From positions 1 through 15,082 of the forward strand of contig JACQUM010000049.1 in the NCBI GenBank assembly GCA_016210295.1: DNA of 15,082 bases, read 5' to 3'. A program made the translations under genes and the position numbers. The stretch's first letter is position 1; each line of letters opens with the position of its first letter. Source of the DNA: Chloroflexota bacterium (GTDB taxonomy: Bacteria > Chloroflexota > Dehalococcoidia > UBA6926 > JACQUM01). The notes below the pieces were generated by a model, which was not told the origin of the DNA, searched no databases, and was given only the letters and a program-made list of their open reading frames with translations. Shown in pieces: positions 14,931-15,082 of the stretch.

Positions 14931-14942
14931 GGCGGTGCCTCC

Positions 14943-15082
14943 TTACGCGGTGACTTTGTGGTTGGCCAGCTTTTCCAGCGCCAGAAGCAGGGCAGAGTGG
15001 TCCAGGTCGGCGTCGCCCTGAGCGGCCACGGCGTTGAACAGCTCCTGGGCCGTCGCGGTGTTGGGCAGGCTGAGGCCCAGGC
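14943..15082 (-). CDS. 3-hydroxyacid dehydrogenase (HIBADH/GarR-type), C-terminal end
   Basis: Only the last 45 residues lie in the window; the gene runs off the right edge. The segment LSLPNTATAQELFNAV, then GDADLDHSALLLALEKLA, matches the end of the NAD-binding domain 11 of 3-hydroxyisobutyrate and tartronate-semialdehyde (2-hydroxy-3-oxopropionate) reductases, where the DHSAL block is typical. Which of these reactions it runs cannot be told without the N-terminal cofactor and substrate motifs. The TAA stop lies 12 bases before the peptidase start and merges with its AAGGAGG, so the genes are almost surely co-transcribed. Confidence 0.8.
   Translation of the reverse strand, partial: LGLSLPNTATAQELFNAVAAQGDADLDHSALLLALEKLANHKVTA

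Overview
The window is GC-rich bacterial DNA carrying ordinary chromosomal metabolic genes, one tRNA and two copies of a short dispersed repeat. The gene mix (crotonase, acyl-CoA dehydrogenase, dienelactone hydrolase, fumarylacetoacetase-fold enzyme, MoxR/DUF58/DUF4129 cluster, DtxR-type regulator), a tRNA without an encoded CCA end, and the style of the intergenic repeat suggest a Chloroflexota relative, possibly Dehalococcoidia-like. That placement is inference from memory of such genomes; no marker gene is present to prove it.

Layout from left to right. 1-401: a tRNA-Lys(CUU) on the minus strand with its own -10 box, then non-coding DNA. 402-1984 (minus): a crotonase-family enzyme and a dienelactone hydrolase, each with its own good sigma-70-type promoter. 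2167-6071 (plus): MoxR ATPase, DUF58 protein and a DUF4129 membrane protein, a probable operon interrupted by repeat copy 1 and closed by a strong hairpin. 6110-7078 (minus): an FAH-family hydrolase/isomerase. 7265-8551 (plus): an SLC13/ArsB-NhaD-type anion permease divergent from it. 8616-9821 (minus): an acyl-CoA dehydrogenase homologue. 9893-12005 (minus): an aldo/keto reductase, a DtxR-family metalloregulator and a 110-residue unknown protein, closely spaced in transcription order AKR, DtxR, unknown. 12107-12197: repeat copy 2. 12202-15082 (minus): the end of a 3-hydroxyacid (GarR/HIBADH-type) dehydrogenase, an M20 PepT-like peptidase and a gamma-glutamyltransferase-family protein, tightly coupled.

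Functionally the window looks like accessory catabolism of acyl-CoA, aromatic-derived and peptide substrates, plus an envelope or complex-assembly module (MoxR-DUF58-DUF4129). I see no phage, CRISPR, restriction, toxin-antitoxin or biosynthetic cluster, and no clear case for a wholly new system. The best second looks are the modular repeat whose two arms are conserved but whose core is swapped, the acyl-CoA dehydrogenase lacking the usual catalytic acid, the DtxR homologue with an altered metal site and an enlarged DNA-binding region next to an unknown small protein, and the tRNA-Lys with a damaged T-arm and an unusual position 37.
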